From positions 1-64,000 of the forward strand of contig DEYL01000047.1 in assembly GCA_002364535.1 (NCBI GenBank): DNA of 64,000 nucleotides, given 5' to 3'. A model generated the notes under the pieces. That model searched no databases. It was not told the DNA's origin and was given only the letters and a program-made list of their open reading frames with translations. Shown here in pieces: positions 44,655-54,486 of the stretch (positions are counted from its first letter, which is position 1; every line of letters begins with the position of its first letter). The DNA is from Flavobacteriaceae bacterium UBA3159 (GTDB lineage: Bacteria > Bacteroidota > Bacteroidia > Flavobacteriales > Flavobacteriaceae). A program made the translations under genes and the position numbers.

Positions 44655-47600
44655 TTGATGATGATTAAAAAGGTGTATATTAATATTGCATTTGTTGGTC
44701 TTCTCATTTCCTGTTCGGTCAAAGTCCCCAACGAAATTACTGAGGAGTATATTAATTTACCTGAAGTGATCGACTTCAATTACCATGTCAAACCCATTCT
44801 CTCCGACCGATGTTATCAGTGCCACGGCCCCGACGAAAAAACCAGAAAAGCCGGATTGAGATTGGATGTAGAATCTATAGCTTTTTCCAAATTAGAAAGC
44901 GGAAAAAGAGCCTTTAGTTCAGGCAATTTATACAAAAGTGAAAGTGCTAAGAGAATCATACACGAAGATCCCGAAATCTTAATGCCACCCCCCGAAGCCA
45001 ACTTGGCTTTGACAATCAGAGAAAAAGCCATCATTTTTAAATGGATAGAACAGGGGGCCGAATGGAAAGAACATTGGGCGTTTTTACCCCCAAAAAAACT
45101 AATACCCAATACAGATTCCAATGTACTGCAAAATCCCATTGACCAATTCATCAAAAAAAAATTAGAACAGGAAGGTTTAAATTTTTCTCCTAAAGCCTCC
45201 AAATCTATTTTAGCTAGAAGGCTCTATTTGGATCTAACAGGACTGCCTCCATCCATAACGGAGCTGGACTCTTTTCTCAATGACAAAAGCGAACAAGCCT
45301 ATACAAAACTGGTGGATCGACTCTTAGATACAGATGCAAATGCTGAGCGATTGGCCCTTGACTGGCTCGACCTTTCTCGCTATGCCGATTCCCATGGTTT
45401 ACATGCCGACGGTATTCGAACCATGTGGCCATGGAGAGATTGGGTTTTAAAAGCCTTTAAGGAGAATATGCCTTACGATCAGTTCGTAACTTGGCAATTG
45501 GCCGGAGATCTAATCCCTAATGCCTCCCAGGAACAAAGACTTGCTACAGCCTTTAACAGAAATAGCCCCATGACAGCCGAGGGTGGGGTCATTGATGAAG
45601 AATGGCGTTTGCACTATGTATTTGACCGGACCGAAACACTTTCTACGGCTTTTATGGGCCTCACTGTGGCCTGTGCCAAATGTCACGACCACAAATTTGA
45701 TCCTATTTCACAAAAAGACTATTTCCAGCTTACCGCTTTCTTCAATAACATCAGAGAATTGGGTATGACAGGCGACGACGGAGAATTCGGACCGTTACTC
45801 CCCCTTACGGACCAAGTGACCCAAAGCAAACTGGATCAGCTTAATGAGGGTTTAAATTCCATCAAAAAACAATTGGAAATAACTGAAAAAGAACTTGAAG
45901 AAGTTTACCAATACTCCGAGCAACTCGCCCAAAATACTAATACAAACCCTAGACCTCTTTTCCATGCTGCCTTCGAAGAAATGGATATAATCAAAAAAAA
46001 TAGACATAGTGTTGATGGAAAAAACGACTTCTTTGGTGGTGCCGATCAAAAACCTAAAATTGTTGAGGGGATCAAAGGCAATGCCTTTGAGTTTAGCCAA
46101 GACTATGATCATCTCCACATAACGAATAAATTGATTCCCAACCTGGAATGGACCGACCCTTTTTCCCTTTCCATATGGTTAAATACCAACAAAAGAAAAA
46201 AAGGGTCTTCACAAAGTCTCATTGCCAATTCGGGAGGTAAAAATGATTTGTGGAGGGGCTGGGAATATTATTTGGATGATCAGAATAAGCTCAATTTACG
46301 ACTTATCAATGTATCTCCCTCTAACCTAATTCATATCAGGTCTTTAGATTCAATAGTGCTGAATAAATGGCACCACTTGGGTGTCACTGTTGATGGCGGT
46401 GGAAAAGCAAATGGAGTGCAATTCTATCGCAATGGCAAACCAATGCAGACAGAGGTAGTCATAGATAACCTCTACAAAACCATGTTACCCACCACAAGAG
46501 ATCGCAAAAAAGGTTTTATAAACACTGACAGAAAATTGATGATTGGAAGATCAAATGAGGGCTCCACTGGTGATTATGGACTTTTCAGTGGGCGAATGGA
46601 TGAATTTAAATTTTTCAAAGGAGAACTTACCCCTTTTGAGGTTCAGTCAGTTTATAGCGAAACCCTTGGAGAGGAGCAGTCCATTGTATGGCCAATCATT
46701 AAAAAGCACCTTATTGAAAAAGATCCAAAAATCTCCGATCTAAAAAAACAACTTAAAGTAAATCGAGAAGAATATCTCAAAACCTATGCCCCTGTCACTG
46801 AGGTTATGGTCATGAGAGAAATGGAAACTCTCCGCCCCACCTACCTATATAACCGTGGTAATTATAACGAACCTTTATACACCGTAGAAGCGAAGGTGCC
46901 AGAAGTTCTCCCTGCTATGGATGAGAAGTTGCCCAAAAACCGTTTGGGCCTCAGTCAGTGGCTTTTCGATCCCAAAAATCCCCTCACCGCAAGAGTAACT
47001 GTGAACCGTTACTGGCAAATGATCTTTGGGAAAGGACTGGTAGCCACCCCCAACGACTTTGGGGTTCAGGGACAATTGCCTTCCCATCCTGAGCTACTCG
47101 ACTGGTTGGCAGTCAGTTTTAGTCAAGATTGGGATGTAAAAGTATTACTTAAAAAAATGGTGCTCTCCCAGACTTACCAGCAACAATCGGTTAGCAATCC
47201 AATAATAGACCAAAAAGATCCGAAAAACCTCCTCCTGGCACGAGCCAATACTTCACGATTACCAGCAGAGATTATCCGGGATAATGCCCTAAAAGTCAGT
47301 GGCCTGCTCAACCCCAAAGTGGGAGGAGAAAGTGTCAGACCCTATCAGCCCAAGGGGCTTTGGAAAGAAAAAAACAACTTCTCCACCTTTCTATTAGAAT
47401 ATAAAGAATCTCAAGGAGAAGACCTCTATCGTAGAGGGCTATACACTTTTATTCGACGAACATCTCCCCCACCCAATATGCTTACTTTTGATGCAACCTC
47501 AAGAGAAGTATGTACCGTCAAAAGAGACATTACCTCCACCCCACTTCAAGCACTTGTGTTGCTAAACGACCCACAATTTTTTGAGGCCTCCAGGATTTTT

Positions 47601-47882
47601 GCCGAACGTATCATTAAAAGTAAAGATACCCTGGAAGAACAAATCAGTCATGGATTCCGCCTGGCCACTGCACGACATCCCAAGGAAAAAGAATTGGAGA
47701 TCCTGGTCGATCTATACAACAGTCAATATCAATATTTTAGACAAAATAGAGACAAAGCCTATCAAGTCCTTAGCGTAGGTGAAAAACCAAGAGATAAAAG
47801 CATATACAGTGTCCAAGGAGCTGCCATGACCATGGTCGCCAATACACTTCTCAACCACAACGAAACTTATACCAAACGTTAA
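44655..47882 (+). CDS. PSCyt1-DUF1549-LamG-DUF1553 haem lipoprotein (PSD1-type)
   Basis: The 1075-residue protein has a lipoprotein-type signal (lipobox GLLISC, Cys20). Its domains in order are a PSCyt1-type cytochrome segment with CYQCHG (Cys53, Cys56, His57), DUF1549 with a second haem-like motif CAKCHDHKFDPIS (Cys340, Cys343, His344), a LamG/concanavalin-like domain (about 440-680) with IVEGIKGNAFEFSQDYD and GVTVDGGGKANGVQF, and DUF1553 at the C-terminus (LSQWLFDPKNPLTARV, TPLQALVLLND). Such proteins abound in planctomycetes and verrucomicrobia. Their reaction is unknown. Two haem sites plus a glycan-type LamG domain suggest surface redox chemistry on polysaccharide. Followed two bases later by DUF1501. 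Confidence 0.9.
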   Translation: MMMIKKVYINIAFVGLLISCSVKVPNEITEEYINLPEVIDFNYHVKPILSDRCYQCHGPDEKTRKAGLRLDVESIAFSKLESGKRAFSSGNLYKSESAKRIIHEDPEILMPPPEANLALTIREKAIIFKWIEQGAEWKEHWAFLPPKKLIPNTDSNVLQNPIDQFIKKKLEQEGLNFSPKASKSILARRLYLDLTGLPPSITELDSFLNDKSEQAYTKLVDRLLDTDANAERLALDWLDLSRYADSHGLHADGIRTMWPWRDWVLKAFKENMPYDQFVTWQLAGDLIPNASQEQRLATAFNRNSPMTAEGGVIDEEWRLHYVFDRTETLSTAFMGLTVACAKCHDHKFDPISQKDYFQLTAFFNNIRELGMTGDDGEFGPLLPLTDQVTQSKLDQLNEGLNSIKKQLEITEKELEEVYQYSEQLAQNTNTNPRPLFHAAFEEMDIIKKNRHSVDGKNDFFGGADQKPKIVEGIKGNAFEFSQDYDHLHITNKLIPNLEWTDPFSLSIWLNTNKRKKGSSQSLIANSGGKNDLWRGWEYYLDDQNKLNLRLINVSPSNLIHIRSLDSIVLNKWHHLGVTVDGGGKANGVQFYRNGKPMQTEVVIDNLYKTMLPTTRDRKKGFINTDRKLMIGRSNEGSTGDYGLFSGRMDEFKFFKGELTPFEVQSVYSETLGEEQSIVWPIIKKHLIEKDPKISDLKKQLKVNREEYLKTYAPVTEVMVMREMETLRPTYLYNRGNYNEPLYTVEAKVPEVLPAMDEKLPKNRLGLSQWLFDPKNPLTARVTVNRYWQMIFGKGLVATPNDFGVQGQLPSHPELLDWLAVSFSQDWDVKVLLKKMVLSQTYQQQSVSNPIIDQKDPKNLLLARANTSRLPAEIIRDNALKVSGLLNPKVGGESVRPYQPKGLWKEKNNFSTFLLEYKESQGEDLYRRGLYTFIRRTSPPPNMLTFDATSREVCTVKRDITSTPLQALVLLNDPQFFEASRIFAERIIKSKDTLEEQISHGFRLATARHPKEKELEILVDLYNSQYQYFRQNRDKAYQVLSVGEKPRDKSIYSVQGAAMTMVANTLLNHNETYTKR

Positions 47883-47883
47883 G

Positions 47884-49350
47884 ATGCACTGCAACGACCA
47901 ACATCATCACGAAAACAAGAACTACTCCCGAAGAGACTTTCTGACCAAAACATCTCTTGGGTTAGGTGCACTCTCCCTTGGATCACTTATTAGCCCAGTG
48001 AACGCGTACGGTCAAAGTGACTTTTTAAATCTTTTGGACAGCTCAAAAATGAAACTTCCCCACTTCATTCCCAAAGCCAAAAGAGTCATCTACTTGTTTC
48101 AAAGTGGAGCACCATCACAATTAGATCTCTTCGACTATAAGCCTAAACTCAATGAGATGTTTGGTAAAGAAGTTCCCAAAAGTATTTTAGGAGAACAAAG
48201 GCTCACCGGGATGAGCTCCGGACAAAATTCGTTCCCCATGGCCGGCTCCCTATTCAAATTCAACCAACATGGACAAAGCGGTGCGTGGATGAGTGAACTC
48301 ATGCCCCATACTGCCAAAATAGTCGATGAACTTTGTTTCATAAAATCCATGTATACCAATGCCATCAACCATGATCCTGCCATCACCATGATCCAAACCG
48401 GATCCGAACTGCCCGGCCGGCCCTCCATTGGCTCTTGGCTCAGCTACGGTTTAGGAACTGATAACAAAAACCTGCCCGAATTTGTCGTTTTGGTCACCAA
48501 AGGCAAAAATGGTCAACCCATCTACTCCCGACTTTGGGGCAATGGCTTTCTTCCCTCCCAACACCAAGGGGTACAATTCCGCTCCGGAAAAGATGCTGTA
48601 CTCTATCTCGACAATCCCCCGGGAGTGACTAGTGGCATCAGAGAAGAACAACTCAAATCCCTCAAAAAATTGCAAAACATTCAGCATGCAGATATAGGTG
48701 ATCCCGAAATTTTGACCAAAATTTCTAACTACGAAATGGCCTATCGCATGCAAACCTCTGTACCCGAAGTCATGGACATCTCCGATGAACCCGATTATAT
48801 TTTCGACCTCTACGGTGAGGACAGTAAAAACCCCGGTACCTTTGCGGCCAACTGCCTGCTCGCCCGAAAACTGGCTGAAAAAGATGTCAAATTCATCCAG
48901 CTCTACCATCGCGGTTGGGATCAACACAGCAACCTACCAAAAGGCATCAAAAGACAAGCCAACGAAACCGATCAGGCTAGCGCTGCGCTCATTCAAGACC
49001 TCAAACAAAGAGGACTGTTGGAAGACACCTTGGTCATTTGGGGAGGAGAATTTGGACGAACCAACTACTCTCAAGGGATGCTCAAACCCGACAACTACGG
49101 TCGAGATCACCACCCCCGTTGCTTTACTGTCTTTATGGCTGGTGCAGGAGTCAAAAAAGGAATCACCATTGGTGCTACAGACGATTTTGGCTACAACATT
49201 GCAGAAAGACCTGTACACATCCACGATTTTCAGGCCACGCTCATGCACCTGCTGGGTATTGACCACGAAAAACTAACCTTTAAATTCCAAGGCAGACGCT
49301 ACCGATTGACAGACGTACACGGCAATGTCGTTAACGAAGTTTTGGCCTAA
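47884..49350 (+). CDS. DUF1501 protein with twin-arginine signal
   Basis: The 488-residue DUF1501 protein starts with a Tat-like signal (SRRDFLTKTSLG, Arg16-Arg17). The core shows YLFQSGAPSQLDLFDYKP, GWDQHSNLPK, VIWGGEFGRTNY and GRDHHPRCFTVFMAG. These D/H motifs have the style of the alkaline-phosphatase/sulfatase superfamily, to which DUF1501 is thought to belong, but the sulfatase CxPxR motif is absent. Its reaction is unknown. It always pairs with DUF1549/DUF1553 proteins in planctomycete-type operons, as here. Confidence 0.88.
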   Translation: MHCNDQHHHENKNYSRRDFLTKTSLGLGALSLGSLISPVNAYGQSDFLNLLDSSKMKLPHFIPKAKRVIYLFQSGAPSQLDLFDYKPKLNEMFGKEVPKSILGEQRLTGMSSGQNSFPMAGSLFKFNQHGQSGAWMSELMPHTAKIVDELCFIKSMYTNAINHDPAITMIQTGSELPGRPSIGSWLSYGLGTDNKNLPEFVVLVTKGKNGQPIYSRLWGNGFLPSQHQGVQFRSGKDAVLYLDNPPGVTSGIREEQLKSLKKLQNIQHADIGDPEILTKISNYEMAYRMQTSVPEVMDISDEPDYIFDLYGEDSKNPGTFAANCLLARKLAEKDVKFIQLYHRGWDQHSNLPKGIKRQANETDQASAALIQDLKQRGLLEDTLVIWGGEFGRTNYSQGMLKPDNYGRDHHPRCFTVFMAGAGVKKGITIGATDDFGYNIAERPVHIHDFQATLMHLLGIDHEKLTFKFQGRRYRLTDVHGNVVNEVLA

Positions 49351-49354
49351 TACT

Positions 49355-50710
49355 ATGCTTATAGAATTCCTCGATTTCCTCGGCAGCCTCCATCCTCTGA
49401 TCGTACACCTACCTATCGGCATCATCCTCCTAACCATTGCCATTGATGTTTTTATGCGAAATAAAAACAACAGTGTGCAACGGGTCATTACCATGGGATG
49501 GTTCTTTAGCTTTTTCAGCGGACTTTTAGCCGCCCTCTTTGGCTGGTTTTTGGGAGACAATGGCTACTATTTCGAATCACAAATCAACATACATCGCTGG
49601 AGTGGTATTGCTTTTGTTGGGCTGTGTTTTATCATCTGGTTACTGCGATACATCAACTTTCGATTTTCTAAATCCTTTAACCGATCCGTTAACCTGACTA
49701 CAATTCTACTGTTGATGGTTACCGGTCATTTTGGCGGAGAAATGACACACGGTCAAAACTACCTTTTCGAAAATCTTCCATATGTCCAAAAGAAAATTTC
49801 ATTAATTCCCCTCTCCGAGGCCAAACGTTCTGAGACCGATTCTCTATTTGTCTATGAAGATTTGGTCTATCCGGTCCTGGAAGAAAAGTGCATTGCATGC
49901 CACAACCAAAATCGAGCCTATGGGGGACTCAATATGAGTGCTCTTGAAAGTATGGTCAAAGGCGGGAACAGTGGTGCCGGCATCCAAAATGGTAAACCTT
50001 TCGAAAGTTTGATCTATAAAAGAGTAAGTTTTCCCCACGACCATCCCAAATTTATGCCTCCGAGCGGAGTGCCACTCAGCTACGACCAAATCGTTACGCT
50101 GGAGTGGTGGATCGACAATGGAGCCGAAAAACAAATGCCGGTCACCCTGGCCCGAAATGATCCTAAAATCCAACGTTTGATGGAACTCCAATACGGCCTC
50201 GACCTCAGAGAAAAGACCTATTTGGAAACCCTTGCTCTGGCCTCTCCCACTCCCGAAGAATTAAAGCCCATTCAAGGAGAAGAATTCATTTGGCGATTTC
50301 TGAATCCCGAACAGAGTTTTCTGGATTTGAAATTCACCAAAAAAGAGATCGAAACAAATGATCTACTCAAAATCCAGTCGATAAAGAAAAACATAACATG
50401 GCTCAACCTGACCGATTGTATGCTCAACGATAATCACTTGAGTTACCTCATTGATTTTTCAAACCTCACCCGACTCAAGATTCAAAAAAATCCGTTGGTA
50501 ACCAATAAAGGCATGGAGGCCCTTCAAAATTTGGAAAATCTAACCGAGCTAAATCTTTATGGTACTCGGGTTAGTAACGCTGCTTTGAATACTTTAGGGC
50601 AGATGGAAAGTCTTAAAAAATTATTCCTTTGGAATACGCGCATAACCGCCAAAGCCATTGCGGATTTTAAAGCCCAACATCCCGACATAGAAGTCATCGC
50701 CGGATTTTAG
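49355..50710 (+). CDS. DUF2231 membrane protein with cytochrome and LRR domains
   Basis: From the ATG at 49355, four bases after the DUF1501 stop, the product is 451 residues. An ATG 30 bases upstream is in frame but lies within DUF1501. Domains: an N-terminal DUF2231 membrane region of four helices opening with LGSLHPLIVHLPIGI, then a PSCyt1-like haem segment CIACHNQ (Cys179, Cys182, His183) with FMPPSGVPLS, then leucine-rich repeats near the C-terminus (LTRLKIQKNPL, LTELNLYGTRV, LKKLFLWNTRI). It could be the membrane redox partner of the two upstream proteins. Last gene of the operon. Confidence 0.87.
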   Translation: MLIEFLDFLGSLHPLIVHLPIGIILLTIAIDVFMRNKNNSVQRVITMGWFFSFFSGLLAALFGWFLGDNGYYFESQINIHRWSGIAFVGLCFIIWLLRYINFRFSKSFNRSVNLTTILLLMVTGHFGGEMTHGQNYLFENLPYVQKKISLIPLSEAKRSETDSLFVYEDLVYPVLEEKCIACHNQNRAYGGLNMSALESMVKGGNSGAGIQNGKPFESLIYKRVSFPHDHPKFMPPSGVPLSYDQIVTLEWWIDNGAEKQMPVTLARNDPKIQRLMELQYGLDLREKTYLETLALASPTPEELKPIQGEEFIWRFLNPEQSFLDLKFTKKEIETNDLLKIQSIKKNITWLNLTDCMLNDNHLSYLIDFSNLTRLKIQKNPLVTNKGMEALQNLENLTELNLYGTRVSNAALNTLGQMESLKKLFLWNTRITAKAIADFKAQHPDIEVIAGF

Positions 50711-52030
50711 CTATTGCAGTTTAAAGAGGTCGTCTTCCTCCTTTTCTTCCTCCGCTTCTGTGGGTTCTATCTGTTCTACCTTACTCAGTTTGGACAACAT
50801 CATACGGGTACGGGTGGTCACCATTTTTTCGATCTCGTTGTCGGCTTCTTTGATCTTACGCTGAGCCTTTTCCAAGACGGTCCCAAAGGTGGAAAACTCC
50901 TTTTTGATACTGGCCAAAACCTCCCAGACCTCACTGCTGCGTTTCTGAATCGCCAAGGTCTTAAAGCCCATCTGTAAACTGTTGAGCATAGCCGCCAACG
51001 TAGTGGGACCAGTTAGTATGATCTTATATTCCCTTTGCAATTGGGCGATCACCTTGGGATGTCGGGTAACCTCAGCATACAAGCCTTCAAAAGGCAAAAA
51101 CATGATCCCGAAATCCGTGGTATGTGGCGGATCGATATAGCGTTGGGAAATGTCTTTGGCGAATTTCTTTACCGTATTAAGTAAGGCACCCAAAGTGGCT
51201 TCTATCGCCACAGAATCACCCGACTCATAGGCGGATTGCAAACGGGCGTAATCTTCCTGCGGAAACTTAGCATCTACAGGCAAATAAACCGGACCGCTGC
51301 TGTGGCTTTTCCCCGGAAGTTTAATGGCGTATTCCACCAGCGCATCCGAACCTTTTTTGGTTTTTACATTGGCATCGTATTGTTCGGGAGCTAAGATCTG
51401 CTCCAAAATATTGCCCAACTGTATCTCACCCAAAACTCCACTGGTTTTGACATTGCTCAACACCTTTTTTAGGTCGCCCACCCCTGCCGCTAGGTTCTGC
51501 ATTTCGCCTAGGCCTTTTTGCACCCTTAGCAACTGCCGGGTGACCACTTCAAAAGATTTACCCAAACGTTCTTCCAGGGTTTTATGGAGTTTTTCATCAA
51601 CGGTTTCCCGCATCTTTTCCAACTTTAACTCGGTGGATTTGACCAACTCGTCCTGCTTTTGATTAAGGCGTTCAAAATTTTGCTTTTGCAGCTCATTAAA
51701 AGCGGTAACGTTTTTAGAAAAGGCTTCCTGAAAATCCTTGAGGGTGGTGCGCAACTCTTGCCGGTCCTCCTTGGCCTTTTTAGCCAAAACCTCATTGAGG
51801 CGTTCCATGCTTTGGGTGATCTCCAAACGGGTTTCCCGAAGATTTTTTGTCAACTCCTCACGGTTTTGGTAAAATTCTCCCCTGATCAACTCCCGTAATT
51901 CACCTGATAACCCGGTGCTACCCTGTTTTCTAGATAACAAAAACAATAGTAACCCAAAAGTCAAAGCCGATAAGGCCAATAATCCGATTTCCATTCTAAG
52001 GATTTGTTGCAAATTAAAAAGAAAAGACAT
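50711..52030 (-). CDS. rmuC: DNA recombination protein RmuC
   Basis: The 439-residue protein begins with a membrane helix (MEIGLLALSALTFGLLLFLLS region; an internal ATG at 51994 would put this helix at the N-terminus and is an alternative start). A coiled coil (about 45-150) precedes the RmuC nuclease-like core with VLGEIQLGNILEQILAPEQY and LPVDAKFPQEDYARL. It is thought to limit inversions and structure-specific recombination. It is housekeeping, placed between two accessory glycan blocks and convergent with the DUF2231 gene. Confidence 0.93.
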   Translation of the reverse strand: MSFLFNLQQILRMEIGLLALSALTFGLLLFLLSRKQGSTGLSGELRELIRGEFYQNREELTKNLRETRLEITQSMERLNEVLAKKAKEDRQELRTTLKDFQEAFSKNVTAFNELQKQNFERLNQKQDELVKSTELKLEKMRETVDEKLHKTLEERLGKSFEVVTRQLLRVQKGLGEMQNLAAGVGDLKKVLSNVKTSGVLGEIQLGNILEQILAPEQYDANVKTKKGSDALVEYAIKLPGKSHSSGPVYLPVDAKFPQEDYARLQSAYESGDSVAIEATLGALLNTVKKFAKDISQRYIDPPHTTDFGIMFLPFEGLYAEVTRHPKVIAQLQREYKIILTGPTTLAAMLNSLQMGFKTLAIQKRSSEVWEVLASIKKEFSTFGTVLEKAQRKIKEADNEIEKMVTTRTRMMLSKLSKVEQIEPTEAEEEKEEDDLFKLQ

Positions 52031-52089
52031 GAAAGTAGGAAAGAAAAGTCAAAAGTAATAAAAATGACCCTTAAAGAATATTAAGTAGA

Positions 52090-52947
52090 TCACAACAATT
52101 GCCTGATCAATCCCTCCTGAGCAGAGGAGGCCACCATCAAACCTTCACGGTCAAAGATGGATCCTCTAGAAAATCCTCGAGAGTTAGACGCACTGGGGCT
52201 GTCCATGGCATAAAGCAACCATTGGTCTAAAGAAAAGGGCCGGTGGAACCACAGTGCATGGTCAAGACTGGTATAAAATGTTGGGCCTTTACTGAGTTCT
52301 TTTTTATGGGGTAGGGTGGCAGTTCGCAACAAGCCGTAATCAGAGATATAGGCCAATAACTGATGCTGAAGTGGTATTTCAAAGGGGGTGGCTTCTTTGG
52401 AACGAAACCAATAATTGCTCTCTGCCGGAGCGTTGACATTATCCCTCAGGCTAAGCTTTTCTACAGGTCGAAACTCTATCACCTCAGGTTTGATCTTTTT
52501 AAATCGTTCGAATACCTCTGGGTCTGTTTTTTGTATTTCCAACTGCTCCAGATCGCTCAACAGTTTTTCGGGAGAAATATAATTGGGCATCGAATTTTGG
52601 TGGTCAACCCCTTGTTGTAACAACTGAAAAGATGCGGACATGTTAAATATGGCACTTCCTCTCTGAAATGCCACCACCCGCCGGGTGGTAAAACTTTTAC
52701 CATCTCTGATGATGTCCACCTCATAGGTGATGGGCAATTCCAAATTACCCCCCAAAATAAAATATCCATGAAGCGAGTGGGCATAACGATCGTCGGGAAC
52801 GGTCTGGTAAGCCGCATTGAGGGACTGCGCCAACACCTGTCCCCCAAATACCCGTCCCCAAGAGGTTTGGAAGTTTTGTCCTTCAAAAGTGTTTTCACCC
52901 GTCTTCTCCAAAGTGATTAGATCGATCAGTTCCTTAATGTACTTCAT
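52090..52947 (-). CDS. tesB: Acyl-CoA thioesterase II (TesB)
   Basis: The product is 285 residues from the ATG at 52947 (a TTG six bases upstream is possible). Double hot-dog fold motifs are visible: FEGQNFQTSWGRVFGGQVLAQSLNAA-type N-terminal repeat, HGYFILGGN, and in the second repeat SLDHALWFHRPFSLDQWLLY and SRGFSRGSIFDREG. It hydrolyses acyl-CoA in the cytoplasm. Length and motif order are typical. Confidence 0.94.
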   Translation of the reverse strand: MKYIKELIDLITLEKTGENTFEGQNFQTSWGRVFGGQVLAQSLNAAYQTVPDDRYAHSLHGYFILGGNLELPITYEVDIIRDGKSFTTRRVVAFQRGSAIFNMSASFQLLQQGVDHQNSMPNYISPEKLLSDLEQLEIQKTDPEVFERFKKIKPEVIEFRPVEKLSLRDNVNAPAESNYWFRSKEATPFEIPLQHQLLAYISDYGLLRTATLPHKKELSKGPTFYTSLDHALWFHRPFSLDQWLLYAMDSPSASNSRGFSRGSIFDREGLMVASSAQEGLIRQLL

Positions 52948-52989
52948 TCTCAATTTTGATTTATAAAGTTATTCTAAGTTAGAGCAAAA

Positions 52990-54411
52990 TTAATAATCCC
53001 CTCCCGCATTACTGTTTTGAACAGACAAATTCCAATCTCGGTAAAGGCTTTCTAAAGCCTTTAATTTTTTGGATTGTGCGGTTGACAGATCGTTTTCTTC
53101 TCGGGTGTCTTGTCCCAAGTCATACAGTTGTGGTCCTCCGTCAGAAACACCATACAACTTGTGGTCGTTGTCAATTAACGCAAATTGTTTGTTGAATTGA
53201 TAGGCCAGGGGTTTTGTTCTTTTTAGCTTTTTTTTGTTCCAGTAGGGGGTAAGGTTTTCCCCGTCATATGGTCTTTGGTATTTTTCCATATCAATCTCCA
53301 AAATATGAGCAATGGTGGGAAAGTAATCGGAGGTAAAGCAGGGGGCGTCCACCCTGGTTCCGGAGGGGATTTTTGCTGGCCACTCCACGATGCCAGGGAC
53401 CCTGATCCCTCCCTCATGTAAACTTCTTTTTCTTCCCCGCAAGCCTTTGGTGATTCCTTGAGCCCTTCCGTGGGGGATGTTTTTATCTCTTACTTCTTTT
53501 GATGTTTCAGGGCCATTGTCGGAGGTGTAAAAGATCAAAGTATTGTCGGACACCCCAAGGGTTTTGAGTCGGTCCCTCAAACGGCCCACCTGTTCATCTA
53601 GGGCAGAGATGACTCCGTAATAGTGTTGTTGGTTTTCGCTAAACTCCGCATAAAGAGATCTGTATTGTTCTCCTGTCAATACGGGTAAATGGGGCGCATG
53701 AAACCAAATGATGGACAAAAAGGCTTGGTTTTGGGCCACAGATTCTTCAATAAAAGGGATCACCCTATCCATGATGACGCGTGAGTCGTCCCCTTCGAGA
53801 TTTTCGGTTACCCTTTGGCCTGGCCCTGTCCAGTAGGAAGTGCCAAAAGGCTCCCCCTCCAAGAGTGTTGCTTTAACATCCTCTGCCGTCTGGGGTGGCG
53901 TGATCATGGGATCCCAAGTCGGAACTTTGGACTCGGTGACAAAACTGACGTCAAAACCGTGATTCCAAGGCGGAGCGTAGTGCATTTCGTTTTGTTTTTT
54001 GCCGCCACGATTGGCATCGGGAATGTCACGTGTAAGGGTTCCCAAATGCCATTTGCCAAAATGCCCGGTACGGTAGCCTTTTTCTTTGACCATCTCAGCA
54101 AGGGTAATCTCTTGGACCTTTACATGACCGCAATTGGCGCTACAAATGCCCATACGAGCGGGGTGTCTACCGGTCATCACACTGGCCCGGGTTGGAGAGC
54201 AAACCGAACCTGCGGAATAGAAACGTGTAAAAACTGCACCATTTTGAGCCATCGCATCAAGGTGGGGGGTTTTCAGGTGAGGGTGGCCGTTATAACCCAC
54301 ATCACCCCATCCTTGATCATCGGCCATAATCAAAATAATATTGGGAGGCTGTTCCCGTTGGCAAGCCAGCGTTAAAATGAAAATAAAAAAGATACTTAAA
54401 ACAGCTTTCAT
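52990..54411 (-). CDS. S1-family sulfatase D (arylsulfatase-like lipoprotein)
   Basis: This 473-residue sulfatase has a lipoprotein signal (lipobox LTLAC, Cys17). IILIMADDQGWGDVGYNG holds the metal-binding Asp pair (Asp31-Asp32), CSPTR the formylglycine cysteine (Cys71-Arg75), and GKWHLG and IFYTSDNGPE complete the active site. It is of the general arylsulfatase A/B type and predicted to sit on the outer or inner membrane. Its composition is that of the core genome, unlike the three island sulfatases. A terminator separates it from the sulfatase upstream. Confidence 0.92.
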   Translation of the reverse strand: MKAVLSIFFIFILTLACQREQPPNIILIMADDQGWGDVGYNGHPHLKTPHLDAMAQNGAVFTRFYSAGSVCSPTRASVMTGRHPARMGICSANCGHVKVQEITLAEMVKEKGYRTGHFGKWHLGTLTRDIPDANRGGKKQNEMHYAPPWNHGFDVSFVTESKVPTWDPMITPPQTAEDVKATLLEGEPFGTSYWTGPGQRVTENLEGDDSRVIMDRVIPFIEESVAQNQAFLSIIWFHAPHLPVLTGEQYRSLYAEFSENQQHYYGVISALDEQVGRLRDRLKTLGVSDNTLIFYTSDNGPETSKEVRDKNIPHGRAQGITKGLRGRKRSLHEGGIRVPGIVEWPAKIPSGTRVDAPCFTSDYFPTIAHILEIDMEKYQRPYDGENLTPYWNKKKLKRTKPLAYQFNKQFALIDNDHKLYGVSDGGPQLYDLGQDTREENDLSTAQSKKLKALESLYRDWNLSVQNSNAGGDY

Positions 54412-54428
54412 CTTACTTACGGGTTTTT

Positions 54429-54464
54429 ATAAAAAACCCTTTTAACTGAACAGAAAAAAGGGTT
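54429..54464 (-). terminator. Rho-independent terminator between two sulfatase genes
   Basis: Read on the minus strand, AACCCTTTT and AAAAGGGTT form a 9-bp stem around a 12-nt loop, followed by a T run. It lies 22 bp after the stop of sulfatase E and 17 bp before sulfatase D, so it should end or attenuate transcription between them. Confidence 0.65.
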
Positions 54465-54486
54465 GTATTATTATTTTTTCACGGAT

